Source of the DNA: Isoetes taiwanensis
Lineage: Eukaryota; Streptophyta; Lycopodiopsida; Isoetales; Isoetaceae
DNA: 64,000 nt
NCBI GenBank assembly: GCA_021234155.1
Contig: JAJEKV010000047.1
Location: 2,280,494-2,344,493, forward strand
Direction: 5' to 3'
Position 1 is the stretch's first letter, and the number at the start of each line of letters is the position of its first letter. Of this stretch, positions 25,771 through 36,624 are shown piece after piece. The notes beneath the pieces are model-generated. The model did no database searches and was not told the DNA's origin. It saw nothing but the letters and a program-made list of their open reading frames with translations. Both the position numbers and the translations under genes were made by a program.

Positions 25771-27209
25771 GTTTCATCCGTGGGGTGGGGTTTTTTGTGG
25801 GGACGGGGATGGGAGGGGCCTCAACTCATGCACCACATAATTCGCAACTCATATACATTGGCGATGTGGATATCTTGGCCTACACTCCAGAAGATATGCA
25901 ACGTCACCTGGATGCTCTAGACACTTTTTGTCGGTTCACTGGCAATGCGGGTTGACTTGGTCAAAACTAAAGTTCTGCTAGTTTTATTTCATCCATGCGT
26001 CGGCCAACCTACCAGGGCTAAAATGTGGAGGTATCTTTGACCTACATGTATTTGAGAATCGAATTTACTACCACCACACACTGGGACACCTCCATCAGGT
26101 TGCATATCACATCGGGCTGGAAGGCATCGTATGCCATGCAGAACAATCAAGGCAGACTGTATGCTTGGGGTCACTAGTCACCACCTGTTCAGGACTCTGG
26201 TCGAGCATGTCCTCCTATACGGAGCAGAGACGTGGGGTTCGATGATGTTTCCTTCCACCTAGAATGACCTGGAACAGATACAGAAGGCCTTCTTAGAATG
26301 AGCACTTGAGGTAAAGTCCACACTACCAAATCATATTCTGCTGCAGGAGACAAGTTTCTTGCCCCTACAGAAGGCCACACAGGACCGCTACATTATTTAC
26401 TTTTATAAAGTGGTTGGTATGGGTGATGCTCGTATGCCCAATCTTGCTTTAGTTATCACACTGTGTCCGCAGCGCCTCAAAGCCTGCTGAAAGGACAAGC
26501 AAGCTCGGTAATTCTCCCAATGGAAAGTATAGGCACACAAGTATGTGCGGGTATAAACGAAGACAGATCACGATCAGTTGAGGTAGTACCTTGCTGCTTT
26601 CTTTCTTAGCAAACTCTGGAATGAAATGAAAATGTTCTGACACAAGTCAAGATGTCACACTATCAGCAGCAGGTCAATCCCATGCTCACTGAGATCCACA
26701 CCACTACCTGCGTAATCATTTGCCCATGAAGAAACGTAGATTGTTAGCTTCCATTTGCACAGATGGGGATTGCCTCTGCATTGAGGTAGGCCGATGGACT
26801 TTGGGAGACACACGAGGATAGGATCTGTCAATGTTGTCAACATTGCACCATTGAGGATGAATGCCATGCCCTCAGATTTGTCCAGCATTCAATGATATTT
26901 GAGCACGACATGTCCAGTTAGTTTTGCCGAACCAGCCGCTGCATATGCGATTGAACATGGCATTTCGTGGGCTTGCTAGGTTCATAATTTCAAGAGGGTC
27001 ATAGATGCGCGGACTTAGCCGTGTCGTCCAGTACGGTACCGACTTTTGTTATACCATATCATTGTACAGTCTGCAAGCATACTTATTACTTCCCCCTGAA
27101 AACCCTTCAAGGTGGGGGTGGGGGGTTAAGTTCGACATTAATACACATGCTGCTCTCTTCATTTGGGTCTCATAAGCCAATTGGTCTCCGTGGATGATAA
27201 CAATACATT

Positions 27210-27280
27210 TTATTCTGTTCTATTCTATTCTATTCTATTCTATTCTATTCTATTCTATTCTATTCTATTCTATTCTATTT
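27210..27280 (+). repeat. TTCTA microsatellite at LINE 3' end
   Basis: About 12 near-perfect TATTC/TTCTA pentamers. They follow directly on the LINE 3' UTR signature and so form its terminal tail, not an independent microsatellite. Confidence 0.8.
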
Positions 27281-28439
27281 AATGGCTAAACATTTCAAAA
27301 TTTGCAACCATTGGATGCGCCTAAAAACACTTTTCATCAAGTGTACTATCATTTTTGTCATGGATGTGTTAGCCATTCTAAGATTTACCATCTGAATCGT
27401 AAGATTCTTTGAGATTTGTTAGTCTTTTGTCATGTTTGCTAATCTCATTTTAGAAATTGCTAAAAAAAAATCATCCTTTCAGGCTAAAAATAATTAGAGA
27501 CAACATTACTACACAACGTTGCATATCCAGATTTCCATTTACTTCTATCATTAGACCCTAGAATATTATGTAATTTCTTAAAAGATGTGGATTCTCATCG
27601 AGACTTGTTGGTAAAATTGAATGTATGATGTATTTAGTTGCTCCATGACCTTCAAGGTCCTTACGAGGCATGATAATAAAATAAACTACTGCTGCTGCTA
27701 CTGCTACTACTGCTACATTCTTCTCCAATTCTTTCTCTATTCTCCTACTCTCTGTGTATTATTTCTATTTTCTTCTCTCCTTATACTTTTTATATTCTCT
27801 ATTTTTTGTTATTTTCTCTCTCTATCTCTTTTGTATCAAATCTGTCTCTATTCTCCCTCTATCCCTTTATATTCCCTATGCACATCATCTGATGCAAGAC
27901 ATCCTATTACATGCTTTGGAAAGCAATTGCTTCAGATATAAAATATTTTTGACTTGATTATTTGCGAAGGTCTCACACAATTGCCATCCTCTTGTATACT
28001 TGTCGTCAAGAGAAACATAGAGGGGAATCCAATGTGGTGGGTTATGCGCTCATGGCCGAGCAAGATCTACCTCTTCTCATGTGTGCACATGTTGATGGAG
28101 TAGTATGCTTGTTGGGTAGGAGCCATCAGACCTAATCACCCTCGTCATCTTCTAGTATGTTTTGAAGATGCATTTAATCGACTCCATATTCTTCAGCACG
28201 ACAATCATCTCAAAGATACCAAGTTCTCAATACAAGAAGGCCTCTCTTCTCTTCAGCTTTGCAAGCGTAGTGAGAAATTATGCAAAATAAGAGAAGCGGG
28301 AAAGAAGTGGGTAGTTTATCATGGAGGTATATCAATTATTCTTGACCATTGGCCATCCAATCATTGATTTGGTTATGTTAGATAACATGAACCATATATT
28401 ATTACATAGAATTTAAATTCTGATTTGATTGTTTGGCCT
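27281..28439. other. No recognised gene; pyrimidine-rich low complexity
   Basis: A CTGCTACTACTGC triplet run (about 27690-27716) leads into a long T/C-rich tract to about 27860. No protein family or structured RNA recognised. Confidence 0.4.
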
Positions 28440-28592
28440 AAGGGCCAAGTCATAGTTTCGTCTGGCTTTTACCCAAGCTTTATAACGTTTTCATTATGTT
28501 TGGCAATGTTCTGGGTTGTACTAGCCCATTGAATGGGTCCCATGGCCTATTGATCTCCATGGACATAAAAAATCTATTATATTATATTCTTA
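28440..28592 (+). mobile_element. LINE 3' UTR fragment
   Basis: GGGTCCCATGGCCTATTGAT, then CTCCATGGACATAAAAAATC and a TATTA-type tail. This is the same 3'-end signature as the LINE tails at 17.6, 27.2 and 59.8 kb. No ORF2 sequence can be traced immediately upstream, so this is a 5'-truncated insertion. Confidence 0.55.
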
Positions 28593-28779
28593 TACGTGGA
28601 CACACAGAGTAGCGATGAGGACAATTTGGATCACCAATCCTTCTTTGTGATAGTAAAATATCAATCAATATAGCTCCAGTATCAGGCCACTTGGGTGCGT
28701 CAGCCTCGTTTGGATTATGAGCAATCGGATGATTCTGTGAAAAAATTACGGCTCGAATGCCTCCATCGTCCTATCAACA

Positions 28780-29535
28780 GTAGTATGGGAGTGCAATAGG
28801 GACGTCAGGTATCCCCCACGCTATATGGGTCAGATATTGATCAACTAGATGAATGGCTTGCCTTGCATGGAGGGGGAGGGGCTCGGCCTGCTGATTATAT
28901 CACGAGACAATTGTTATATCCAAATGATTTGGACATGTTATCTCACGCTCTAACAAGTATGCAGCAGCATCTGGATGCACTAAGCACTTTTTGTCCGATA
29001 CTAGATGCAAGTCAACTTGACAAAGACTAAGAGACTCTTTATTCATCTTTTAGATAGTATAGACAGTGGGAGATGGTACAAGCATACAAATATCTTGGAG
29101 TAGAGTTTATTGCCACCACATATTGGGACACCTATATCTAATAATGAGTAAAGACAGATTGGAAGGCACTCTATGCCATGCAGAACAAATTGCCACAAAG
29201 TAGAGCTCTATGATCGGTCCCATCAGGTACACTTGTTCAAGGTCTTGATGGAAGGTTCAGTGATATCCCTTGCCACATAGAAGATTTGGGGCAGGTCCAA
29301 AAAGCCTATAAGACTCAAACTCTCAGAGTTAGCCTATGGTTTCTCACCCAATTCTCCTCCAAGAAACAAAATTCTTGCCTCTACAGCATGCTGCTTTTGC
29401 ACGAGATATGCTTTATTGCCAGAAGATGGTGAACATGGAGACACCCGACTTTCGAATCTGGCCTACACACTACCCATATGTCCACAACATCGTAAAGCCT
29501 CTTGAAGGAGAAACATGCAGCTTGAATATGTAGCA
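28780..29535 (+). mobile_element. LINE relic (reverse-transcriptase fragment)
   Basis: Recognisable pieces in order: MGVQ.G..VSPTLYG..IDQLDEWL (28790-28860), PNDLDMLSHALTSMQQHLDALSTF (a decayed YADD block, 28920-28990), a KYLGVEF-like segment (29088-29110), and W(K)ALYAMQN (29160-29190). It ends in an MVSHPILLQETKFLPLQHA open segment at 29336-29533 that matches the LINE C-terminal region. Frames are broken by stops. No 3' UTR signature follows. Confidence 0.65.
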
Positions 29536-29819
29536 TAATGACAGGGGGTTTTCTTTGTGTTTTTGTACGCTTTTCACAAAGGTTTTCCTAAGATTTCATG
29601 GCGTATTTGAATAGATGTACTAATGCGTACATCTAGAGTGCACCATTTCTTAGTCGTTGATTTAGCCTTTTTTTTTCAATGGTCCAACATCCAAGGGCTC
29701 ACAACAAAAGCCCTCTTTTTATTTTAGTTGCCATTTTCAGAGTTTTGCATGCAAGCATCGTGCCATCATGTTTTAGGGTTATTTTAGGGTTAGGAAGAAA
29801 GAAGGCAAGAATCGAAAGC

Positions 29820-30290
29820 AATACAACGCTGCAGGGTTTTTACACGGTGGAGCTCCTTGGCATTGCAGGCCTTTTGAAGGAGGCAGAGGAATTACTTCTG
29901 AATGTGATAGCTAAGGAGTCAGAGAATTTACTTCAGAATGTTAAAACTGATGCTGCTATGTGGACATCTTTGCTTGCAGCGTGCAGGAGATACAACAACA
30001 TCCTCTGATTCACACGGGGGTTTTAAGGTGGAAGTAAAGCCGGGGTAGGTTCTTTTATTTCCGTCAAAACATTCTTTTACATCTGGTGTGAGGATCAAAA
30101 GTTCTTGTTGCAATTCTTGTAGACCATCCGGAACTAACGGTCCAGGTTTGTAGTGGAGGTAGAGCTCCACAAGGAATTAGGGTGTATGATGATGATGTCC
30201 GGTCCGAAAAAAGAGAAAAGGGATATCGCCACTCACGTGGAATGCCGAGGCGGGGGACCATCCCCTTCATGCACAATTTTTTCTCGCATG
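29820..30290 (+). pseudogene. PPR-protein relic (C-terminal E/DYW region)
   Basis: The open frame ending at 30008 contains ELLGIAGLLKEAEELL and then DAAMWTSLLAACRRYNNI. These match the DLLGRAGLL.EAEELL...W.SLLAACR.H.NI signature at the end of plant PLS-class PPR proteins, which act in organellar RNA editing. About 60 bp of intervening sequence seems to duplicate the EAEELLLNV/SENLLQNV phrase. Further on, at 30180-30240, YDDDVRSEKREKGYRHSRG weakly recalls the HDVDEEEKE...YHSERLA part of a DYW domain in another frame. Stops and frame changes show a pseudogene. The E-motif part is the confident portion. Confidence 0.55.
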
Positions 30291-30428
30291 CAACCGTGAG
30301 TATCTATTTTCCATTCCAAATCTGCAGTGATCCATCCCGGTTTCTTGCCCTAGCTATGGGCTGCTCTCTCGCCCTTTTCCAACGAGCCATTCCGCTTTCT
30401 TTCTCTTGCACTATAAGGCCATGAATTG

Positions 30429-30615
30429 ACCAGGCTTTGCAGATGGGGCTGAATTGCCAGTTTTTGAAGCTCCTGATTCAGATGGAGGTGGTTTTTTCCT
30501 TTCTAGCAATGCTGGTAGTGGCAGAAGTGTTGAAGGGATTGAGATTAAGGTGTCTAAAGGACTTAATGGAGCAGTTGTGGAAGTAGCAGTTGTGGAAGTT
30601 TGTAATGCCATGTGA
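30429..30615 (+). other. Unassigned protein-like open segment
   Basis: A 61-codon plus-strand frame has acidic and glycine-rich composition (FEAPDSDGGGFFLSSNAGSG, then VSKGLNGAVVEVAVVEV). A CTTTGCAG acceptor-like sequence lies at about 30433-30440. It could be an exon of an unrecognised gene. No homologue comes to mind, and nothing adjacent supports a full gene model. Confidence 0.2.
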
Positions 30616-31689
30616 CAGGAAAAGACAGTTTATTCCTAACAAACATTTCATGTTGACTTCACCGCTTCATCGGGTTTCTATGAGTAATCGTGCAAGGAGC
30701 CAATTACCCACTAATCCAAGGCCCTTTTGTTATGGACAATCTCCTATATGCATGCAGACTTAATCATGAGAAGGGTCCTTGACAACGCTATCCACAGATC
30801 TTATAATTCAATTCCATCGCAATTGCTAGACAAAGACAGAATGTTGCAGCTCCAAGGCATGCTAATACCATTGGAATGGAATCTGATTGTTGGATCCTAA
30901 GGAGGTAACATTAGAAATCTGTTTATGTCCTTGAGAGAGATTTGAACCTTACATTCATAAAAATTTGAACAAGTAAGATTTCTTCCTACGGTTTTACGAT
31001 TGGAACAACAATATGGCAATGTTATAGCCACTGAATTATGAATTGTACTATTTTAGAAGCATCATTCTAATTTAGGAGGACTGGGCACCATCTTGTGTGC
31101 CTTCAATGATTGGGCATTTGGTTTATCCAAAATTATTTTGAGCTGTTTGGTTTCTATTATTAGGTTGAAATTTGGCGCAATCTTCACAAATGTGAAGTCT
31201 AATAATGCTTCTTTATTCCTGCAAAATAAGAATCTAATCCTTCCTCTCAATATGTAGCATTATAACTACCATTATGCCCTTCCACCATTATGCTTTAAGC
31301 TGACCATTGCTTAAGTTAATATGCAATTAGAATTATAAGCTTATGTTACTCTTATTATTCTTCTAACCTTGTGTTGTTCTTTTAATGTTCCAAAACTGCT
31401 CCAATACCTTTGCTATTTTCAATAACTCAATAAATTTCTAAATAAAATGTTTCTATAGCATATATTATTATATTTCATTATTATGCTATAATATTTATAG
31501 TTATATTATGTTACACTACATGTTTTACATGTCTTATATATTCTTACGTCTGCTTGTTTTTTTTAGGGCCCGAAGGGCCCAAAAATTTTTTTAGTACCAA
31601 CACATAACTACCATTGAAACCATTGAACCCAACACATTTAAATTAAAATCCCCCTTAAACCCCCTTTGGTTTGGGTGCATATTCACACT
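30616..31689. other. No recognised gene
   Basis: AT-rich DNA. A perfect 14-base palindrome GGGCCC-GAAGGGCCC-type motif sits near 31567-31581 between T and A runs, compatible with a small hairpin. Nothing else stands out. Confidence 0.35.
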
Positions 31690-31906
31690 GGGGGTGACGG
31701 GGGGTAAGATTTAGGATGCCAATGCTTGAAAAAAAGCTAGATTAATCCCACACTTGCTCGTTGCCAGATGGGAGCCATTGAAGATGAATGCCACCATTCA
31801 ATAGCGGTATCGGGGTCCACCAACCATTTGATAGCAGTTCCGGGGTCCAACAGTGATGCCCTCTCTCTCCAACATTGTTTGGACTTTATGTTGATTAGTT
31901 GGAGAG

Positions 31907-32152
31907 CAAGGGGGATTCACATAGTTTTGGCCATACAAACCATGTGAGTGACCCGAAAGGGTTTGTTTTCCCCTTAAACCATACATATACTCGTACCTAG
32001 AGGTAGTTTTTTAGGGTTTTTAGAGCAATTTTGGCACTGTATGTGGCTGGGAAGGGGGTTTCTGTAAAAATTCAAACACGTATACAAGGGGTTTTTTGCC
32101 GACCTCTTGCATGCAGGTGGCATACCCCCATACAATAGGTGCATCCCCCGAG
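31907..32152. mobile_element. hAT-like MITE, 246 bp (copy 2)
   Basis: Begins CAAGGGGGATTCACATAG and ends (reverse-complemented) CTCGGGGGATGCACCTATTG. It is flanked by the exact 8-bp duplication TTGGAGAG (31899-31906 and 32153-32160), which lies in the YVDxLE codons of the host LINE. The last 75 bp (GTATACAAGGGGTTTTTTGC..., then CCGACCT, GGCATA, TAGGTG) is clearly related to the right end of the large element ending at 48484. Confidence 0.8.
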
Positions 32153-32411
32153 TTGGAGAGTTGGCTTATTGACAATGAGGCAATGGAGCTCAACTTTTGC
32201 ACTAGATCACCAGGCAACTAGTATATGTTGATGATGTGGACCTTTTAGCTTACACTCCGGCTGACATGCAATGCTTTCTCGATGCCCTGGATACATTTTG
32301 TCAAGCGACTGACATGGGCGCCAACCTGGCCAAGACTAAGGTGGTTTTCATATCATTCTCACGTCAGTCAAGGGCCCCATCCTTCAGTTACCATGGGCAA
32401 AATGTGGAAGC

Positions 32412-32746
32412 TGTTAGAATATAAATATGCTGACTAAGCATAATGTGTTGAAACAGCAGTGGTTCAGCACTTAGTGCACAAGTGCTAAGGTGTTGAAATG
32501 TACAGAAAGCAGCACTTTATCAGCACTGAGCACCGACCCTAAATCAGTGCCATAATTAACGGGCGGTGGTTAAATGGTAGACTACTATTCTTAGTCTCAC
32601 CGGTTGTATATATATTCATTGTACGTTATATACTGGAACAATGCTCAGAAGTAGAGATTTTACTTTCTACTGCTTTCTTAATAGAGTTGTTCTTCTATTC
32701 TATCTCTTGAGTCGATCTTGCAGGGTTTGTGCTAGTGCGTCTATCA
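32412..32746 (+). repeat. Copia 5' LTR
   Basis: 335 bp, beginning TGTTAGAATATAAATATGCT and ending GTGCGTCTATCA. Contains GGTTGTATATATATTCATTG, a plausible TATA region, about 150 bp before its end. Confidence 0.9.
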
Positions 32747-32759
32747 TGGTATCAGACGC
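32747..32759 (+). other. Primer-binding site (initiator tRNA-Met)
   Basis: TGGTATCAGACGC directly follows the 5' LTR. TGGTATCAGAGC is the usual iMet-tRNA primer site of plant Copia elements; here one internal base differs. Confidence 0.85.
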
Positions 32760-33069
32760 TTTCTTAAGGGAAGAATAGAGCAAGCTATTGGAGAACCACT
32801 TAAATTGGATTGGCCATTGTTTCCAAGAGTTCTTTGGCTGATATTCGGTGGTGGAAAATCTCATTTGCAGCATTCAAAGGAGTTTCTTGCTTTTTGGCCT
32901 GGAGAAAGTGTTTTGAGAGAGAGAACCCAGCAAATTCTGGTGTGAGATTCGAGTTTTTCAAGATCTTTTTGGCGACAAAATTAAAGATTCAACTTTTCTA
33001 GTAGGTGCTTTGTTTGGTGACAAATTTGTTTTCTCAACCATCTTTTTGACTGCTAAAAACAGGAGACAT

Positions 33070-33830
33070 TTATAGATCCATTCAAGTTTTCACAGAATAC
33101 AAAGCTCACTAATGATAATTACTATGCTTGGAAGACGTTCATGGTGAATTATTTGATATTTAAGGACATGGGAGCGGTGTTTAATGAAGACTTTATCAGC
33201 ACCAAATCAGCAGATGCTGGCAGGATTAACCAAAAAGCTTGTGCTCTTGTCAAGATATTGGCTGAAGAGACAATTGATCATGAAATCAACTATTTTACTG
33301 AGTTGACGGAGATGTGGTCTCATTTGGAGAAGTCTCTTGATAGCAAGGGTATGGCTACCCAAATTCTAATCCAGAATAAAATGAGATATGCCCAACTAGG
33401 TGACTTCAAATCTGTCATAACCTTACTTAGATGAAGCAATGGTGCTTGGATTACATGGCTGCTGGTGGAGTGTGGTCCGAAAAATAGCTGATTCAAGATA
33501 TCTTGGTTGATTTTCTTCCTTCGTATGATATTATCTCTTCGACGATCAGGTACAAGGAGAAGATTGATATAGCCAAAGTAACCATTCTACTGCAACAAGA
33601 GGAATTGGTGCAGAAGCAAAGGGATGGGAGAGTGGACCATGCTAATTTTGTATCTACTTCTTGGGCTGACACCAAGAAGAAGTTTGCTGATAGCAAAGAC
33701 TTTAGGAAGTCAGAAAATATAAAGTCTGATGGTAAGAAATCCAAGGAGTTCAAGTGTTGAAATTGTGGTGAAAAGGGTCACTACAGTTCAGATTTTAAGA
33801 AGGAGAAGAAAAGCTCAAAGTGTAGTGACA
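33070..33830 (+). pseudogene. Copia gag with broken zinc knuckle
   Basis: The frame 33141-33434 reads FKDMGAVFNEDF...KACALVKILAEETIDHEINYFTELTEMW.LEK, typical of Copia gag (UBN2-like) capsid. A frameshift separates it from 33503-33760, rich in K and E. The CCHC knuckle at 33753-33795 reads C-stop-NCGEKGHYSSDF: a stop follows the first Cys, and the last Cys is replaced by Phe. Gag is therefore non-functional. Confidence 0.75.
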
Positions 33831-33909
33831 CGAGAAGCACAGCAGTCAACTCTAAGGGAGAGACAAGTGTTCTCGCATGTGCCACTTTTGATGCTGAACA
33901 TTTGAATCT

Positions 33910-34270
33910 TGCAGTAACAGCCAACAACCTACAGAAGGACTGGATTTTGGACTCAGGGGCCAGGGTTCATCTTACCGAAGATTCAGATGTGTTTTTTGAA
34001 CTTGAACCTTGATCTAGAGGTGATGTGAAGACGGGTGATGGATATTCTCTTCCTATCACAGGAAAGGGGGTTGTAGCTTTTCAATTACATGGACGTGATG
34101 TAGTTAGTAAGGGGAGAAATTCATGTTTGCACCCGGATTACAGTCTAATATCATATCTGCTGCTAAACTTGATAAGGCAGGCCATTACATTATTCTCGAA
34201 AAAAGGAAAAGCCTATCTGCTGGGCAGGGATCCACTTGAGGGAATTGTCTTAAAAAGTCTGCAGTTCATG
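33910..34270 (+). pseudogene. Copia protease segment
   Basis: KDWILDSGARVHLTED (33937-33984) holds the DSGA active-site triad of Copia aspartic proteases and is followed by GDVKTGDGYSLPITGKGVV. A stop (TGA, about 34011) and a frame change interrupt the domain. The catalytic Asp is kept. Confidence 0.7.
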
Positions 34271-34279
34271 GCACAGTGA

Positions 34280-34720
34280 ATGCTTCAGAATGGCTTGAAT
34301 GTCTTTGATGGTTCATTCCGTAAGACTGAACATGGTTATGTATGTGCTGATGTGACTGCTGAGCATTTGTGGCATGCTCTTTTTGGTCACAAGCAACTGT
34401 TTGAATCTTTTTGGAGGGAGGCAGTAGTGACAGCAGCATATTTGGCAAATAAATCACCTATTAAGGCAGTCCAGAAAGTGACTCCTTATGAAGCATTTTG
34501 GAGAATGAAACCAGATGTGTCTCATTTGAGGGTGTTTGGGTGCTTGGCTTATGCTTCCATACCTACTGAGAAGCTGAAAAAATATGGAAAGTTGCATGAC
34601 AGGGCTGTCAAAGCCATCTTCATTGGGTATCCAGAAAATAAAAAATGTTACACGTTATATGATTCTTCCAACAAGCAGGTTATCGTAAGCAGGTCAGTCT
34701 AGTTCGTTGAAGATGTTGTG
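34280..34720 (+). pseudogene. Copia integrase remnant (core deleted)
   Basis: A 140-codon frame begins in the pre-integrase region (HLWHALFGHKQL). It jumps directly to ESFWREAVVTAAYLANKSP and continues to EAFWRMKPDVSHLRVFGCLAY and GYPENKKCYTLYDSSNKQV. In complete elements some 150 residues, including the first two catalytic acids, lie between GH.. and ESFW. They are absent here without a frameshift, so the deletion joined two in-frame positions. Confidence 0.8.
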
Positions 34721-35129
34721 TATGATGGTATATCTTCGAGTGATTCTCCTGCAGTTCACAATGACAGCAGCTTGGATGATGGAGATCTGATAGCAGCTGG
34801 TGTTAGACCTTTCTCTTCCTCTCTAGTGGTTTCTCTAGTGACCTCTCGTTTGCCTGAAGTAGTGGAATGGGATGATCCCAATCCCACTAGGCCTTTGGTC
34901 TATGAGCATGTTGGTTCCTTTCGAGGGGAGTCCAGCACACATGAAGGTACTGTAGCACCTGATCCAGCACCTATTTTAGCACTTGCTATACCTGCTATTG
35001 TCGAACCTAGAAGATCAACATGTCTCAAGGAAAAACAAATTGTTGCAGAATCGGCTGCAACATCTGTTGTACCTGTTGTTGAATCTAGGAGATCGGCGTA
35101 TCTGATGGAGAAACAGTAGAAGTCTAATG

Positions 35130-35640
35130 TATCATGTAAACTTGCCTTAATAGCAAAGGTCCAAGATTATGTTCATCCACACACCTTTCATGAAGCAGTT
35201 AGTGATCCGCAGTGGTAGCATGCAATGGAAGAAGAATACTCTCAATTGCTGAAGCAAGGCACATGGGAATTGGTTGAACTTCCAGCTGATAAGCAAGTTA
35301 TTAGTTGTAAGTGCATGTTTAAAACAAATTTCATGCTGTTGGAACAGTGTCAAAGCATAAATCTAGACTTGTAACCAAGGGTTTTGCGCAGAAAAAAGGC
35401 TTAGATTATGATGAAGTCTTTGCTCCCATAGCTAGAACGTATACTATCAGATTAGTTATAGCTCTTGATGCGAAGAAAGGTTGGCCAATGTTTCAAATGG
35501 ACATTAAGTCTGCTTTTTTGAATGGTGATTTGGAGGAAGAGGTCTATACGACTCAACCTCCAGGATTTGTTGCTCAAAGGAAGGAGCAGCTAGTTCGTTG
35601 ATATATCTTACAGTCATTAGACTTGATATCTCTTTTGCCG
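35130..35640 (+). pseudogene. Copia reverse transcriptase N-terminal half
   Basis: HTFHEAVSDPQW.HAMEEEYSQLLKQGTWELVELP is followed after a frameshift by the frame 35347-35601: SRLVTKGFAQKKGLDYDEVF, APIARTYTIRL, FQMDIKSAFLNGDLEEEVY and PPGF. Motif A (QMDIKSAFLNG) is intact. Sequence after PPGF is deleted, so the YVDD motif is missing. Confidence 0.8.
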
Positions 35641-35759
35641 TGGGAGTGCTGAGCAGATTTATGAGCAATCCTAGGTAGTCACACTGGAAGGCTGCTAAAA
35701 GACTGTTGGCATATCGGAGGGGGACTTCATAGGAAGGTATCTTTTATTAGAGGTCCTCT

Positions 35760-36176
35760 TATTTCCAGCTGAAAGTCTTTGTCGATGCAGATCATGCTAA
35801 TTGTCATGATGGGATGATCATGTTCATAGGGCTTAATGTGCTGACCTAATTGTCCAAAAGACAGTCTACAATGTCAATCAGCACCACGGAGGCAGAATTC
35901 AAAGCACTTAGTGTTGGAATGCAGGAATTGTTGTGGCTTAAACATTTGTGGACAGATCTGCAGGTACCTCCATTCTCGGTTGTTATATTGTGTGACAACA
36001 CAAGTACTATCCACCTTGCTAAGGATGCTAAGTACCATCCAAAGACAAAACACCTTGGCACCCACTTATGTTTTGTCCGTGAGCAGATCCAAATGGGATC
36101 TTCTCAACTTGTTCATTGCTCCTCACAGGATCAGTTTGCTGGTAGCTTTACTAAACCATTAGTTTTGTCAATGTGA
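35760..36176 (+). pseudogene. Copia RNase H segment
   Basis: VDADHANCHD-like start (35776), then KRQSTMSISTTEAEFKALSV, ELLWLKHLW and CDNTSTIHLAKDAKYHPKTK. It ends with HCSSQDQFAGSFTKPL at 36174. The acidic and STTEAE motifs are kept. This is the usual Copia C-terminal domain. Confidence 0.8.
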
Positions 36177-36267
36177 AGGAGAGCTTGGGCATGAAGTAAT
36201 TGCAGCTGAATTGAGAGAACGATTGCCTTGGTTTTAGCTAATTTTCTTCTGCTTAGTCAGCAACATT

Positions 36268-36277
36268 TAAGAGAGAG
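36268..36277 (+). other. Polypurine tract
   Basis: TAAGAGAGAG immediately precedes the 3' LTR, the expected position of the plus-strand primer. Confidence 0.7.
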
Positions 36278-36624
36278 TGCTGGAATATGAATATGCTGAC
36301 TATACATAATGTGATTAAATAACAGTGGTTCAGCACTTAGCGCACATATGCTGAGAAGGTGCTGAAATGTACAGAAGGCAGCACTTTATCAACACTGAGC
36401 ACGGACCCTAAATCAGTGTCGTAATTAGTAGGCGGTGGTTAAATTGTAGACAACTATTCTTAGTCTCACCGGTTGTATATATATTCATTGTACGTTATGT
36501 ACCGGAACAATGCTCAGAAGTAGAGATTTTATTTCCTATTGCTTTTCTTAATAGAGTTGTTATTCTATTCTATCTCTTGAGTCGATCTTGCGGGGTTTGT
36601 GCTGGTTTTGCACTAGTTCTATCA
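36278..36624 (+). repeat. Copia 3' LTR
   Basis: 347 bp, begins TGCTGGAATATGAATATGCT and ends CTAGTTCTATCA. Aligns along its whole length with the 5' LTR, with scattered substitutions and a short insertion (GGTTTTGC) near the end. Confidence 0.9.

Larger units (their letters stand above)
25290..27280 (+). mobile_element. LINE relic with duplicated reverse-transcriptase segment and TTCTA tail
   Basis: Starts with FGLYIDQLEDWL-like sequence near 25309. It continues through the YxDD block (CIDDVDILAYTLEDMQRHLD, 25404-25465) and DLAKTRVLL. After a 237-bp MITE the same block is present a second time (25815-25985). It then continues through the GWKASYAMQN-like, LVEHVLLYGAETWGS and TWNDLEQ segments, and a 3' UTR (hairpin-like CCCCCTGAAAACCCTTCAAGG near 27102). 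It ends GGGTCTCATAAGCCAATTGG and then the TTCTA repeat at 27210-27280. Many stops make it non-functional. The 3' end fixes the orientation. Confidence 0.75.
32412..36624 (+). mobile_element. Ty1/Copia LTR retrotransposon, internally deleted
   Basis: Both LTRs (32412-32746 and 36278-36624), a 5-bp target duplication GAAGC (32407-32411 and 36625-36629), a TGGTATCAGA primer-binding site and a purine tract delimit a 4.2-kb element. The internal order gag - protease - integrase - reverse transcriptase - RNase H is the Copia order. Large deletions remove most of the integrase core and the part of the reverse transcriptase carrying its YVDD site, and in-frame stops are common. The copy is defective. 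The LTRs differ at many sites by eye, so it is not recent. The host is a LINE. Confidence 0.92.
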
